Source: DASXZH01 sp036502005 (GTDB lineage: Bacteria; Armatimonadota; Fimbriimonadia; Fimbriimonadales; Fimbriimonadaceae). From it: a DNA stretch of 64,000 bases. This document shows positions 8,170 to 17,667 of this stretch, in pieces. Each line of letters begins with the position of its first letter. Positions within the stretch are counted from its first letter, which is position 1. Below the pieces are notes generated by a model. That model did no database searches and was not told the DNA's origin. It saw only the letters and a program-made list of their open reading frames with translations. A program made the position numbers and the translations under genes. The DNA is taken from NCBI GenBank assembly GCA_036502005.1, contig DASXZH010000098.1, positions 62,001 to 126,000 on the forward strand. Reading direction: 5' to 3'.

Positions 8170-9939
8170 TTGAGCCATACCGAATCTAAACTAGGCGACT
8201 TCACCACAGATTCCCGGGTTCTACTGCTCTCCCTTATGGCGATCGGAATCGGGTGCCTGAGCGCATTTGTTGCGTATATCTTGCTTTGGCTGATCGCGGT
8301 CATCACCAACATCTCGTTCTTTGGCAGATTTTCCGCCGACCCCGTTATCCCCGCTCAAACTCACCTAGGCTGGTGGATCATTCTCATTCCAGCCGCAGGC
8401 GGCCTTATTATTGGTCTAATGGCGCGCTATGGGTCCGACAAGATACGCGGCCACGGAATCCCCGAAGCGCTGGAGGCAATTCTCCTCGGCCAAAGCCGGA
8501 TCGAGGCTAAAGTTGCCATCCTAAAGCCTTTATCCTCAGCCATTTCGATTGGAACGGGCGGCCCGTTCGGTGCTGAAGGCCCAATTATCATGACGGGTGG
8601 CGCGTGCGGTTCTCTTATCGCACAGATGTTCCATATGTCTTCCGCAGAGCGCAAGACGCTTCTTGCCGCCGGTGCCGCCGGTGGAATGGCAGCGGTATTT
8701 GGAACTCCGGTTGCAGCTGTCCTTCTTGCCGTCGAGCTTCTGCTCTTCGAGTGGAAACCTCGAAGTCTGATCCCTGTCGCCTTCGCTAGCATGGCCGCAG
8801 CTATTATGCGCGTGCCTTTGCTTGGGCCGGGGCCAATATTTCCCGTTATCCCGCACGGTTCACTAAACGCGGTAGGTCTTTGCTTTGCCGGTCTTGTTGG
8901 GCTTATCGCCGGCTTTGGTGCCGGAATCGTAACCAAGATGGTTTACGGCTTCGAAGATCTGTTCCCCAGGCTGAAAGTACACTGGATGTGGTGGCCACTC
9001 ATTGGCGGCGTCTTTGTGGGTATTGGCGGCGTGATTGATCCACGAGTTCTTGGAGTTGGTTACGGCACGATCCACATGCTCTTGAACGGCCAAATTCTCG
9101 GCACCGCCGCGCTAAGCCTGCTCCTTGCAAAATCCGTTGTTTGGAGCTTGTCGCTTGGTTCCGGGACATCGGGTGGCGTATTGGCCCCCTTGCTCATGAT
9201 CGGCGGAACGATAGGTGCGTTTGCCGGCCAGTACATTCCAGTCGGAAGCCCAGGTCTTTGGGCGATGGTTGGAATGGCGGCGATGATGGGCGGAACGATG
9301 CGGGCTCCCTTTACGGCCATCATCTTTTCTTTGGAACTGACCTACGATATTCGAATACTTCCCGCGCTGCTAATTGCATGCATCGCTTCAGAACTGGTGT
9401 CCATTCTTTGGCTCAAGCGCTCCATCCTTACTGAGAAAGTTGCGCGACGGGGCCATCATTTAAGCTGTGAATACTCGGTTGACCCCTTTGAGATTCACCG
9501 CGTCGGCGAAATCATGATAACAAGATATTGCTTTATGAGCCCAACTTCGCCTGTGCGCCACCTGGAAGACCCATCCTTTCCCGCATCGCAATGGTTTACA
9601 GAGCGCAGAACAATACCAGTTGTCGATGCTGACAAACACATCATTGGGGTTATTACTCAGGCCGACTTCATGCGGGCGGCCGAGTCGGAAGAAGGGCTAT
9701 CTATGACTGCCGCAGATGTTGCTTCCCACGATTTTGCGACGATATCGGAAGACGAAGTCGTTAGGGAAGCGGTCGCAAAGCTGTTAAGTACAAACATAGA
9801 GAGTTTACTAGTCACCAGCGAGGAAGAGCCCGACAAAATGGTAGGATACGTTGACCGTTCGACCACAATCGAGGCTCACCAGCGTTGGTATGCGGAAGAA
9901 CATGTTAGAGAAAGCCGTTGGAGCTTTTCGGCTCAATAA
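8170..9939 (+). CDS. ClC-family chloride channel/transporter with C-terminal CBS pair
   Basis: A 589-residue inner-membrane protein. It starts at TTG 8170, supported by AAAGGA about 8 nt upstream; the first ATG would cut into the first membrane helix. ClC signatures are in order: GHGIPEA (94-100), GTGGPFGAEGP (128-138) with the gating glutamate at 136, and GSGTSGGVLAP (330-340). By eye, the position matching the internal proton glutamate of E. coli ClC (second E of IIEEM) is Leu190, with Glu189 just before it, so coupling to protons may differ. Two CBS domains (about 440-575) probably regulate gating through nucleotide binding. It is followed after 12 bp by a cation/proton antiporter, which suggests joint control of chloride and pH. 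Confidence 0.9.
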   Translation: MSHTESKLGDFTTDSRVLLLSLMAIGIGCLSAFVAYILLWLIAVITNISFFGRFSADPVIPAQTHLGWWIILIPAAGGLIIGLMARYGSDKIRGHGIPEALEAILLGQSRIEAKVAILKPLSSAISIGTGGPFGAEGPIIMTGGACGSLIAQMFHMSSAERKTLLAAGAAGGMAAVFGTPVAAVLLAVELLLFEWKPRSLIPVAFASMAAAIMRVPLLGPGPIFPVIPHGSLNAVGLCFAGLVGLIAGFGAGIVTKMVYGFEDLFPRLKVHWMWWPLIGGVFVGIGGVIDPRVLGVGYGTIHMLLNGQILGTAALSLLLAKSVVWSLSLGSGTSGGVLAPLLMIGGTIGAFAGQYIPVGSPGLWAMVGMAAMMGGTMRAPFTAIIFSLELTYDIRILPALLIACIASELVSILWLKRSILTEKVARRGHHLSCEYSVDPFEIHRVGEIMITRYCFMSPTSPVRHLEDPSFPASQWFTERRTIPVVDADKHIIGVITQADFMRAAESEEGLSMTAADVASHDFATISEDEVVREAVAKLLSTNIESLLVTSEEEPDKMVGYVDRSTTIEAHQRWYAEEHVRESRWSFSAQ

Positions 9940-9951
9940 GCCGCCGCCAGC

Positions 9952-11283
9952 ATGAAGAATGAAGTTGTACTCGTCACTCTTCTTATCCAGCTAATCGTGA
10001 TCGTCCTGATCGCGCGTATCGCTGGATTAGTTGGCCGCCGCCTTGGGCACCCAATCGTCGTGGGCGAGATTCTTGCTGGACTCTTTCTGGGTCCCTCCTT
10101 TTTAGGCAAGGCTTTTCCAGGACTGTTCCACGCCCTCTTTCCACCTGCCGGCCCCGGTTCCACGAATCAGATCATTTACATGATGAGCCAGATCGGGTTG
10201 ATTTTCTTGATGTTCATGATCGGCATGGAGTTTGACTTTGCGAATATAAAGTCGCATGGGAAAAGTGCCGGGCTTGTTTCGGTCTCAGGTATTGCGTTGC
10301 CCTTTGCGCTCGGGGTGGGTTTTGGCTACTGGCTTCATCCCCAGTTTCCACAAACCAACGAGACGGCTTTTTGCCTGTTTATTGGCACCGCCGTTTCGAT
10401 TACCGCGATCCCGATTCTCGGAAGGATTCTCATTGAATTCAACCTAACAAGGACGGATGTGGGAGTGCTCACCATAACCGCTGCCGCTATCGATGACGCC
10501 CTAGGTTGGATGTGCCTGGCCATTGTCAGTGCGATCGTGAGTTCACACTTGAACGCCGTCGCAACAACTCAGATGGTTGCTCTTACGGTGCTCTTTGCGA
10601 TATTCCTGGTGAAAATATTCCGGCCCCTGGCGATTAAGATGCTAAACAAGGAGCTTGCCAGAAAGGGCGGGACGCTAGGCCTTGATGGGCTCGCCGTTTT
10701 GATTGTCGTAATCCTCGGTTGTGCGACGATTACAAATAAGATCGGAATCTCGTCTCTCTTTGGGCCGTTTATGTTGGGTGCCTGCCTCTACGATCAAGTT
10801 GAGTTTCGCGAGTCGGTTTTCCATAGCATGAAGAACTTCATAACAGCGTTCTTTCTGCCTATTTTCTTTTCTTTCACCGGACTCAATACCGACATGGGGA
10901 CTCTCGGCAGCGGCCTTATGTGGATCGCCCTTGGGCTGCTTCTTTTCGTGTCGTTCTTCGGGAAATTCGTTGGTTGTTTCTTCGCCGCCAAGTTAAGCGG
11001 TTTTCCCAACCGCCAGTCGGCCGCCATCGGAATCATGATGAACACGAGGGCTCTTATGGGGCTGATTGCTGCGAATATTGGATTGGAAATGGGTGCGATT
11101 CCCAAATCGGTTTATTGCATGCTTGTTCTCATGTGCGTCATTAGCACCATCTTGGCATCGCCGGTGTTAAGGCGTTTGATTCGGGGAACGGAGTTGGAAA
11201 AGCCCTACAGCGAGTCGGAGTATGTGGTCAGCCGCCGCGAAATGGGCCTTCGCGTTAAGGAATTGGAAGAACTGATCGCGTAG
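9952..11283 (+). CDS. CPA2-family cation/proton antiporter
   Basis: A 443-residue membrane protein of the Na+(K+)/H+ antiporter type. The N-terminus (RRLGHPIVVGEILAGLFLGP) is the standard CPA2 opening. TAAAIDDALGWMCLAIV carries the paired aspartates of the ion-binding site. About 12 hydrophobic segments are visible, and the chain ends shortly after the last one, without the TrkA-N/RCK regulatory domain found in KefB/KefC. The gene follows the ClC gene by 12 bp and probably shares its MarR-controlled promoter. Exchange of cations for protons next to a chloride transporter would fit a response to acid or osmotic shifts; that link is inference. Confidence 0.88.
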   Translation: MKNEVVLVTLLIQLIVIVLIARIAGLVGRRLGHPIVVGEILAGLFLGPSFLGKAFPGLFHALFPPAGPGSTNQIIYMMSQIGLIFLMFMIGMEFDFANIKSHGKSAGLVSVSGIALPFALGVGFGYWLHPQFPQTNETAFCLFIGTAVSITAIPILGRILIEFNLTRTDVGVLTITAAAIDDALGWMCLAIVSAIVSSHLNAVATTQMVALTVLFAIFLVKIFRPLAIKMLNKELARKGGTLGLDGLAVLIVVILGCATITNKIGISSLFGPFMLGACLYDQVEFRESVFHSMKNFITAFFLPIFFSFTGLNTDMGTLGSGLMWIALGLLLFVSFFGKFVGCFFAAKLSGFPNRQSAAIGIMMNTRALMGLIAANIGLEMGAIPKSVYCMLVLMCVISTILASPVLRRLIRGTELEKPYSESEYVVSRREMGLRVKELEELIA

Positions 11284-11365
11284 TCTTAGATCGCGGCTCG
11301 AGTCCCCGCCAACTTACCCTGCCTCAACACAATTCTAGGCGAATCCCGGGGGGCGGGCCCATTAT

Positions 11366-11938
11366 CTACGCCTTCAGCAAAAACGTAAGGCCAGCAATCA
11401 AAGCGATTATATTGGCCCCAATACAGCAGCCCTCTAGCCATTTCAACAGCCTTTCGTACTGAACGCTACGTGTAACCGTCTCGCCCCACGCCTTAATATC
11501 TCCCTCCGGATCTGTCTGATGTTCAAAGTACGCAACCGGGTCTGAGTAGGCTTTTGCTGAGAGACAAATGGTGACAATAGCAATCAGGCCCGCTAGCGCC
11601 GTCAAAGCAATCCTTGCGAATCGTATTAGAGGTGCTACAACATCATCGGCTGCAAGAAGCTTCGCAAGAAGCGCACTACTACCGATTAACGTGACAACCC
11701 CCAGTTGCCAGGTCTGTCTATTCTGCAGACGTAGTAGCGCGTTTCCAACATTGTAATTTGTCCATCCAATGATATAGTCTGTTTTCAGTTCATCTTTAAT
11801 CGGAAGATATTGATCGTGCTTGAACTTCTCCAGAACGAGCTTGACGTCTTTGACGCGGTGGCCCGCAAACCACGAGGCGACAAATATAAGACCTAATGGC
11901 GCTACGACCACATCTGTTCCTGACCAGTCAGCGGTCAT
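11366..11938 (-). CDS. Unknown four-helix membrane protein
   Basis: A 190-residue protein I cannot assign. Hydrophobic segments lie near residues 10-25, 80-98, 107-130 and 167-188. Between the first and second is a charged stretch (HRVKDVKLVLEKFKHDQYLPIKDEL), and an acidic loop (EHQTDPEGDIKAWGE) separates the third from the fourth. I start it at ATG 11938 because this ATG overlaps the stop of the upstream gene as ATGA; a GTG two codons earlier is possible. It is the last gene of a compact four-gene cluster and is convergent with the antiporter gene. Confidence 0.6.
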   Translation of the reverse strand: MTADWSGTDVVVAPLGLIFVASWFAGHRVKDVKLVLEKFKHDQYLPIKDELKTDYIIGWTNYNVGNALLRLQNRQTWQLGVVTLIGSSALLAKLLAADDVVAPLIRFARIALTALAGLIAIVTICLSAKAYSDPVAYFEHQTDPEGDIKAWGETVTRSVQYERLLKWLEGCCIGANIIALIAGLTFLLKA

Positions 11939-12378
11939 GTCCACAAAATCTCCAAAGTGATTCCTTGCATTTCGACGGTTTCACGTGTGCCAGGCACATC
12001 CTCACTCACTTGGCGAATACAAATGTGTCTGGCGTGAAGACCTTGCGCAAGCAGACACATCCCATGGGTCCATTCCCGCCCCGCGTCCAACTCGATCCCG
12101 TTGCTGAATACCCAACTCCTTTGCGTTAAAGGACACGAGTATCCATTTCCAGCTTCTATTTCGCACGAGTGACAGTGGGTTGAGTCAAGACCAAATAGAA
12201 CGAGATAGGGTCTGCATGTCACTGGAATGTCGTGTTCAAAACCCACCCAGATATCGGCCTTTCGGCACATGGCTCCCGTGTCGGCACGTGAGGGACCATC
12301 AACAAGGGTAGGGTTAGAGTCTGCGGAAATGTAAGGTTCCAGGCGAAATGGACTGTCCATGTTGGCGGTGACTGCCAT
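11935..12378 (-). CDS. Unknown cytosolic protein, Cys/His-containing
   Basis: A 147-residue protein with no signal peptide or membrane segment. It has eight or so Cys and His residues, including a THCHSCE segment and a second GMCLLAQGLHARHICIRQ segment, which could bind metal, but the spacing does not match a known zinc finger. The C-terminal part (TRETVEMQGITLEIL) looks like beta strands. ATG start; AGGT 13 nt upstream is a weak ribosome site. Its stop overlaps the start of the next gene (ATGA), so the two are probably co-translated. It may be a soluble partner of that membrane protein. Confidence 0.5.
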   Translation of the reverse strand: MAVTANMDSPFRLEPYISADSNPTLVDGPSRADTGAMCRKADIWVGFEHDIPVTCRPYLVLFGLDSTHCHSCEIEAGNGYSCPLTQRSWVFSNGIELDAGREWTHGMCLLAQGLHARHICIRQVSEDVPGTRETVEMQGITLEILWT

Positions 12379-12439
12379 ACCGGCAATTTACCTGCTTACT
12401 GCCAATGGTCCCATACCCCGGTAACGAACGGAGGCCAAA

Positions 12440-12973
12440 TTATGCCTCAGCTTGTTTTCCAATGCCCTGACGCTTCCCCGCGGCCCTTATCTCTTGGATG
12501 AACGTGGCTATGCACGACGATCCGAGTTTGATGGGTCCGACGAACTCTTCCAAAAGCGGTATCCATGCTTCAAGTTTCCAAGTATGGTCCTCGACACCCA
12601 TAACGACCCATTCGCCACTTCGGAGACCTTCAAGAATTTCCGACGAATACAAATACCCATCTGGGAGAAAGTTTGGGTTATTTACTTGACTCGGCAGTAA
12701 CTGATCTGCCCGAAGCAAAATGCCTTTCGAAGCAATGGACACCATTTGCCCTTTACTTCGTACCGAGAGATGGCCCCAATTCTGGCACATTCCCTCCGCA
12801 CGCTCTATGATGTCCGTCAGTTTAACCTTCGCTGGCCAATAAAAAACAACGTAGCTTTCCAGCACTCGCGCGCCGAGGTTGCCAAGTGCCTCGCAATAGA
12901 ACTCCTCTATATTGGCCCCCTTTACGGAAAGCGGAATGCTTCTCCTAATCAATTTCAGGTTTGCTTTTTTCAT
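12440..12973 (-). CDS. Unknown protein
   Basis: A 177-residue protein, start chosen at ATG 12973, which overlaps the stop of the preceding gene as ATGA (a GTG at 12982 is the alternative). It has no signal peptide or membrane segment. The alternation of short strands and helices (ESYVVFYWPAKVKLTDIIERAEG, GHLSVRSKGQMVSIASKG, PLLEEFVGPIKLGSSCIATFIQEIR) indicates a small folded domain. I recognise no family. It lies 61 bp upstream of the next gene of the cluster. Confidence 0.5.
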   Translation of the reverse strand: MKKANLKLIRRSIPLSVKGANIEEFYCEALGNLGARVLESYVVFYWPAKVKLTDIIERAEGMCQNWGHLSVRSKGQMVSIASKGILLRADQLLPSQVNNPNFLPDGYLYSSEILEGLRSGEWVVMGVEDHTWKLEAWIPLLEEFVGPIKLGSSCIATFIQEIRAAGKRQGIGKQAEA

Positions 12974-13542
12974 CCTTTGCACGGCAACAGCATAGTTCTA
13001 ACGACACTTTCCGTTTGTATCGACTCCATTTCAGGCAATCGTTGCCCGGGTTCGAGTTTTTGGACGTAACTTAACGATTCAGGTTCCGTAGCCTCCGGGC
13101 TGCTTTCCCAGGTATTTTTTATAGGTGTCACTAACTCATTCGAATTAGACGAAGCTTGAACCGGTAAGGGTGCACCTGCCAGTGCAAGTTCCAGCTTCTT
13201 ATTCAAAGTCGTTTCAATTAGAGACAACAAGTTCTGAACCTCAACACGTTCCGCTTCGAACCAGTGGTCGAATTCACGGCCCGAGGGCAACCCCTCTCTG
13301 AGGGCGTTGAAGTAGGCACGCTCGGCAATCCTGGATCTGAGCATTTCTAGCGTTATGCCGATTTTGAATTCTGAGAGCCTACGATTCTCCGCCGCCAACC
13401 AGTAAGAAACGTCGCTCCCATGGGGAAATCCTTCAGATTCCGAAAGGTAGTACGCGATCTGGGCTACCTGACCCCTAAAACCTTCAATCGACTTATCCAA
13501 AACAACGGGGGCTTGTTCGATAGTGCGCATATTACTTAACAT
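12970..13542 (-). CDS. Protein with two DUF2934-type repeats
   Basis: About 190 residues from ATG 13542 (or ATG 13530, MRTIEQAP). The frame runs further upstream, but that part lacks an initiation signal and looks non-coding. Two copies of a short helical motif are clear: IAYYLSESEGFPHGSDVSYW followed by LAAE, and RAYFNALREGLPSGREFDHW followed by FEAE. They match the (R)AY..W..G.P.GR..DHWL.AE pattern of DUF2934, a small motif of unknown function. After the repeats comes a helix and then a low-complexity, Pro/Ser/Glu-rich tail. No ribosome site is clear at either start. It is the first gene of the four-gene cluster. Confidence 0.6.
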   Translation of the reverse strand: MLSNMRTIEQAPVVLDKSIEGFRGQVAQIAYYLSESEGFPHGSDVSYWLAAENRRLSEFKIGITLEMLRSRIAERAYFNALREGLPSGREFDHWFEAERVEVQNLLSLIETTLNKKLELALAGAPLPVQASSNSNELVTPIKNTWESSPEATEPESLSYVQKLEPGQRLPEMESIQTESVVRTMLLPCKG

Positions 13543-13897
13543 TATCACAAAAATTACCAACGCGTCGAGACATGGGAGGACCAACCGGGGCTGACTTCGG
13601 CATGGCACGGGATTGGAGCTTGCACGAACGAATGCGAGACCTGATAGACACGTAACTTCAAGAGATCTTCTATGCAAACCAGGAAGGCTCTCTGACATTT
13701 TTGAGTGTTGTCGGATATGGCTACTGCGATTTTGGTTTTGCGCCTGCCATCCTTTCGGATGTCGTCCTTGCTTGGCCCGTCTATACCGTTTCGCCCATCC
13801 CCGATTCGCAGAAGTTTTTTCTCATTTGATATTTAAATTGGCATGATTGTTGCCATTCATCCTCCTTGTATTAATCCGCTTAAGGCTACTTAAGCAA

Positions 13898-15286
13898 ATG
13901 GAAAACATCGTGGCTAACAAAACAGTTTCAAGAATAGCTCTCTTTGGCATCGCCGCACCGATCTTCATCGTCGGCGCCATCACCATGTCGGCAAAGCCGG
14001 CTACGGCCCAAGGCCCGCTTAACCAGTCACTGGTTATCCAGGTGGGCAAGGACTTGTTTTACGAAACCGATCTTTCAAATCCAACAGGTGTTGCATGCGC
14101 CACCTGCCACGATCCCAGCGCAGGATTCAGCTCACCAAATTCTTCCGCAAATAAAAATCTCGGCACCATGCCCGGCGCTGTCGCCGGCCGGTTCGGAAAC
14201 CGAAAGGCTCCAACCGTTTCGTACAGCAGTTTCATTCCCGTTGGACCTCCCAAGCTCGATAATACGATTGGCGCCTTCGTGGGCGGCATGTTTTACGATG
14301 GCCGGGCGAATACCTTGGCAATCCAGGCCCAGGGCCCGTTCCAAAACCCCAACGAGATGAACAATGTCGTCCACAATCTCGGCAGCCCCCAAATGGTTGT
14401 TGAGGCCCTTGAGCGAGGACCCAACGCCGCGCAGTTCAAACAGTGCTACGGCGCAAATGTTTTCAACCAGCCCGTTGCGCCCGTTTTCCAACTAATGGTT
14501 CAGAGCTTGGCAGCTTACGAGAGCTCAACCCAGGTTTCACCGTTCAATTCCAAATACGACATGTTCCTTGAAGGCAAAGCCCGGTTTACAGCCCAAGAGA
14601 TCGTCGGATTGCAGATTTTTACCGGGTCGCTTACGGGCCGCGCCGGTGGTCCCGCTTCGCCCATCAACGCCCAATGTTCGTTGTGTCATGCGTTAGCCAG
14701 CAGCCCTGGAGCCGGCCCCGACCTCTTTACAGATTCGCACTATGTGAACGTTGGCATTCCAAAGAACCTTGCCAATCCCTACTACGCGATGACCAACGCA
14801 GTGGCTGATCCTGCCGGTTACAACTCCCTTGGGTCCAGCTATATTGACTTTGGGTTGGCCAAGACCCTTTACACGACTACCGCACAACTGAACGCAGATG
14901 CCCTCCAGGTAAAAGGCTGCTTCAAAATTCCTACTTTGCGGAACGTGGATTCTAGACCCTACGCGACCTTTGTGAAGGCCTATGGCCACAACGGGTTTTT
15001 CAAGAGCCTTCAGCAGGTGGTGCATTTCTACAACACCCGCAACCTGACAACTAAGGCCGGCGAGGTAATCGACTTCACCAAAGCAAACCCCTATGCAGGC
15101 CTAAAGGGTCAGCCTCTGTGGCCTGCACCGGAATGCGTCAACAACATGCTGAACCCATCGGGTCTAAAAACAGGCGATGGCTTGCACATCGGCAACATCG
15201 GGCTCACAGCGGCCCAAGAAGCCGATCTCGTGGCCTTCCTCCAAACGTTAACCGATGGATTCCAAGCAACACCTTCGACACCCTAG
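13898..15286 (+). CDS. Di-haem cytochrome c peroxidase/MauG-like protein
   Basis: A 462-residue exported protein starting at ATG 13898 (MENIVANK); a signal peptide runs to about APA/TAQ near residue 38. Two haem-c sites are visible: CATCH at 67-71 and CSLCH at 260-264, in two cytochrome domains as in bacterial di-haem peroxidases and MauG. GGMFYDGRANTL and QAQGPFQNPNEM are typical family segments between them. It is longer than classical CcpA (about 330), as many MauG-like proteins are. Likely role: periplasmic peroxide reduction or oxidative protein modification. It is convergent with a propeller lipoprotein and overlaps it by 4 bp at the 3' ends. The 355 bp upstream hold no convincing gene. 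Confidence 0.87.
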   Translation: MENIVANKTVSRIALFGIAAPIFIVGAITMSAKPATAQGPLNQSLVIQVGKDLFYETDLSNPTGVACATCHDPSAGFSSPNSSANKNLGTMPGAVAGRFGNRKAPTVSYSSFIPVGPPKLDNTIGAFVGGMFYDGRANTLAIQAQGPFQNPNEMNNVVHNLGSPQMVVEALERGPNAAQFKQCYGANVFNQPVAPVFQLMVQSLAAYESSTQVSPFNSKYDMFLEGKARFTAQEIVGLQIFTGSLTGRAGGPASPINAQCSLCHALASSPGAGPDLFTDSHYVNVGIPKNLANPYYAMTNAVADPAGYNSLGSSYIDFGLAKTLYTTTAQLNADALQVKGCFKIPTLRNVDSRPYATFVKAYGHNGFFKSLQQVVHFYNTRNLTTKAGEVIDFTKANPYAGLKGQPLWPAPECVNNMLNPSGLKTGDGLHIGNIGLTAAQEADLVAFLQTLTDGFQATPSTP

Positions 15287-17535
15287 TTCCTGCGCTTCTT
15301 AGGTGCGGGTGTCGGAACGGTTTGGAATCCACCTAGGCCGTAAACATATAACCCGGCTTGGGTAGGAACATAAACCTTGCCGTTAGCAACCATGGGTACG
15401 CCAAACTTCATATACTTGCCCGCTAGATCCGTCCCGTCGGCGCGATAAAGTGGGGCCAAGTTTGAGGCGTTATAGGCGCAAAGGACGCCATTGCCGCCAT
15501 CGCCGACAATCCATACGATCCCCGTGCTCGGCACGTCGGCTGCGTTATACGAAATACTCGGCGTCGCGTGCCAGAACGATTCGGGCGAAGTTCCGAACAA
15601 GGACGAAAACCCAGTGCTGCCCAACCTATAGCCATACAGATGGCCGTGCTCGGTGGCAAAATACACGCCGCCATTGGCATAAGCGGCTGAGCCCCAAAAA
15701 GTTGCAACTGGGGTGCCGCCAGTGGACCCGGAGGAACCACCTGATCCGCTGGATCCCGGTGATCCAGTCGAACTAACAAATCCAGTTGAACTGGAAGACC
15801 CAAAACTACCGCTTGAACCGGTTGACCCTGTCGACCCTGTCGACCCTGTCGACCCTGTCGAAGTAGAGCTTGAAGTGGTTGAGCTAGTAGTCGATCCGGT
15901 CGAAGTAGTCGTGCCTTGCGGCCGCGCATGAGCAGCTTCCGAACTGTTCAGATTGAACTCTTGGAAGATCTTATTCGCCGTCGGATTGAAGCCCCCCAAG
16001 GAGTTCCGGTTAAGAACGTAAATGTCTCCCGCCTTACAGGGCTGGATCAGAAGCGGAGTGGAAGAACCCGATGGCGGGATTAACATCGATCCAGCAGATC
16101 CTAAATCCAAGTCCCTGCTATCGTAGACGGATTCATTAAAAGGCGCAAAATAATCGGCAACTTTAAGTGTGTTGCCAACCGGCTGAAGCTTCAGCACGGA
16201 GTCGCCATAATCTCTACCTCCGCTTCCGGCATTGAAATCACCGTTGCCTGTCGCGCAATAAATATAGGTTCCATCCGAAGATAAGCCCGCCCCGCTCATC
16301 CATATTCCATCTCCAGCAAAGGCAGTTTGGCTGCCCACACCCGCATCCGGTGCCGTCGTGAATACAGCGGTTTGCTGTAGCGAGGACGCGCTGTAGCCCA
16401 GAACCCATCCTCGGCACGGAGGCGTGTCGCCGTTCAATCCGCCGATCCCAATGTAGACCACCCCGTTCAGCAGAAGCAGTCCGCACCGCTGATACTGCTC
16501 CGGCGCTTCCAGAGTGACCGTTCCGCCGAGGCCACCTTTTGCGCCACTAACCGAAGCTGATATCGTCGCAGGGCCGCCGAATTTCTCGTGCCCGCTAGTG
16601 ATATCTAGGGCGTGGAGTGTAAAGTGCGCCGCCGAACCCGAGCCATTCTTGCTAACCACGTACATAGTGTTCGTGTTGGGGTCGATAACCGGAGTTGAAG
16701 CTATTCCCTGCTCGAACTGGTCTCCTCCTCCACCGGTTCCCACCGGAGCGGCCGGGCCCAGATTGGCCGTCCACAAAGGCTGCGCATTCGCCCCCGCCGC
16801 GTTATCGGCATCAAAAGCGTAAACATAGGCGTTTAGGGTTGCCACCAACACCACGTTATGGGTTCCTTTTCCAGCTATTGCGACCGCAGGTATGTAGAGC
16901 GGCTCTGCCATTATCTGGCCAATTGTGGCTTGCGAGAAGAGCTCGCCAAAGCTCCCGGCCTTCACGTTTGTCTGGTTTAAGATCGTTTCGTTTGGGTTGG
17001 CGCCCGTTCGATAAGCATCGTTATGCCACATGAGAACAGGCTGGACCTTCGCCGGTGTGCCTGGCGTAATCGTAATATCGATCGGAACGGCGAGTGTCCA
17101 GTTTGAACTGGCAATGTTGGCGTCTATTTCATACTTGCCGGGCAGCAGGCTTGTCCAGGTGAAATTAATCGGGATTGATACAGGCGCCGACCCAGTTATC
17201 GCCAAATTGGTTGTGGTTGAGCTAACAGTCGCGGTTGTGGGCAGCTTCTGAAAGCCAGGCTCAGTCACGCCGTTTGCAAAAGAGATCGAAACCGTTCCGT
17301 GAAATGAGTTCTGGGAGCGGATTACAAGAACGCCGCTATCTTTCAAATCGGACTTATTAAAAGATTGAGCCGTAAAGTAGCTGTGGAGATAGCTTATGGC
17401 TGCCGGTGGCGTGACAACTGTGCTTCCGCCCCCTCCGCCACCGCCTCCGCATGCGTACAGCACTAATGCTGCCGCCATTGCCGTAACCGCCAGTAACCAA
17501 GGCCACTTCCTCTTTGCATTCCCCATCGATGACAT
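15283..17535 (-). CDS. PQQ-like beta-propeller lipoprotein with Ser/Thr/Gly linker
   Basis: About 750 residues. A lipobox (VLYAC) ends a short signal peptide and is followed at once by a run of glycines, so it is probably a lipoprotein. An Ig-like N-terminal domain (about 50-155) precedes propeller blades with phrases such as NVVLVATLNAYVYAFD and GVVYIGIGGLNGD. Around residues 545-610 an STG-rich low-complexity insert is coded in part by four 9-bp DNA units (15821-15857). The last blades follow (GVYFATEHGHLYGY, GKVYVPTQAGLYVYG). It resembles outer quinoprotein or BamB-like propellers, but without a proven cofactor site. Start: ATG 17535 or ATG 17526; neither has a clear ribosome site. Confidence 0.72.
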   Translation of the reverse strand: MSSMGNAKRKWPWLLAVTAMAAALVLYACGGGGGGGGSTVVTPPAAISYLHSYFTAQSFNKSDLKDSGVLVIRSQNSFHGTVSISFANGVTEPGFQKLPTTATVSSTTTNLAITGSAPVSIPINFTWTSLLPGKYEIDANIASSNWTLAVPIDITITPGTPAKVQPVLMWHNDAYRTGANPNETILNQTNVKAGSFGELFSQATIGQIMAEPLYIPAVAIAGKGTHNVVLVATLNAYVYAFDADNAAGANAQPLWTANLGPAAPVGTGGGGDQFEQGIASTPVIDPNTNTMYVVSKNGSGSAAHFTLHALDITSGHEKFGGPATISASVSGAKGGLGGTVTLEAPEQYQRCGLLLLNGVVYIGIGGLNGDTPPCRGWVLGYSASSLQQTAVFTTAPDAGVGSQTAFAGDGIWMSGAGLSSDGTYIYCATGNGDFNAGSGGRDYGDSVLKLQPVGNTLKVADYFAPFNESVYDSRDLDLGSAGSMLIPPSGSSTPLLIQPCKAGDIYVLNRNSLGGFNPTANKIFQEFNLNSSEAAHARPQGTTTSTGSTTSSTTSSSTSTGSTGSTGSTGSTGSSGSFGSSSSTGFVSSTGSPGSSGSGGSSGSTGGTPVATFWGSAAYANGGVYFATEHGHLYGYRLGSTGFSSLFGTSPESFWHATPSISYNAADVPSTGIVWIVGDGGNGVLCAYNASNLAPLYRADGTDLAGKYMKFGVPMVANGKVYVPTQAGLYVYGLGGFQTVPTPAPKKRRN
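15821..15857. repeat. 9-bp microsatellite inside the propeller lipoprotein gene
   Basis: Four consecutive units of GTCGACCCT (the first with one change) encode the STGSTG part of the linker on the minus strand. Because the unit is a multiple of three, copy-number change would alter linker length without breaking the frame. Confidence 0.7.
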
Positions 17536-17667
17536 ATGGTAAGAGTACACGCGTGATATGCCTCGAAAAGCTTGAAAAGCTTTAAGCTAATCGGTTCAGA
17601 AATGAAAGTAGCGCCAACGAAACCATGAGTTAAGCACGTCTTTTCGGCGTTGATAGCCTCTGATCAA

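Noticed and set aside
13613..13846. 77-codon frame between the DUF2934 gene and the peroxidase gene
   Set aside because: Cys/Phe/Arg-rich sequence without initiation signals; the frame looks like chance translation.
15821..15857. Phase-variable repeat in the lipoprotein gene
   Set aside because: The unit is 9 bp, so copy changes keep the frame; only linker length would vary.
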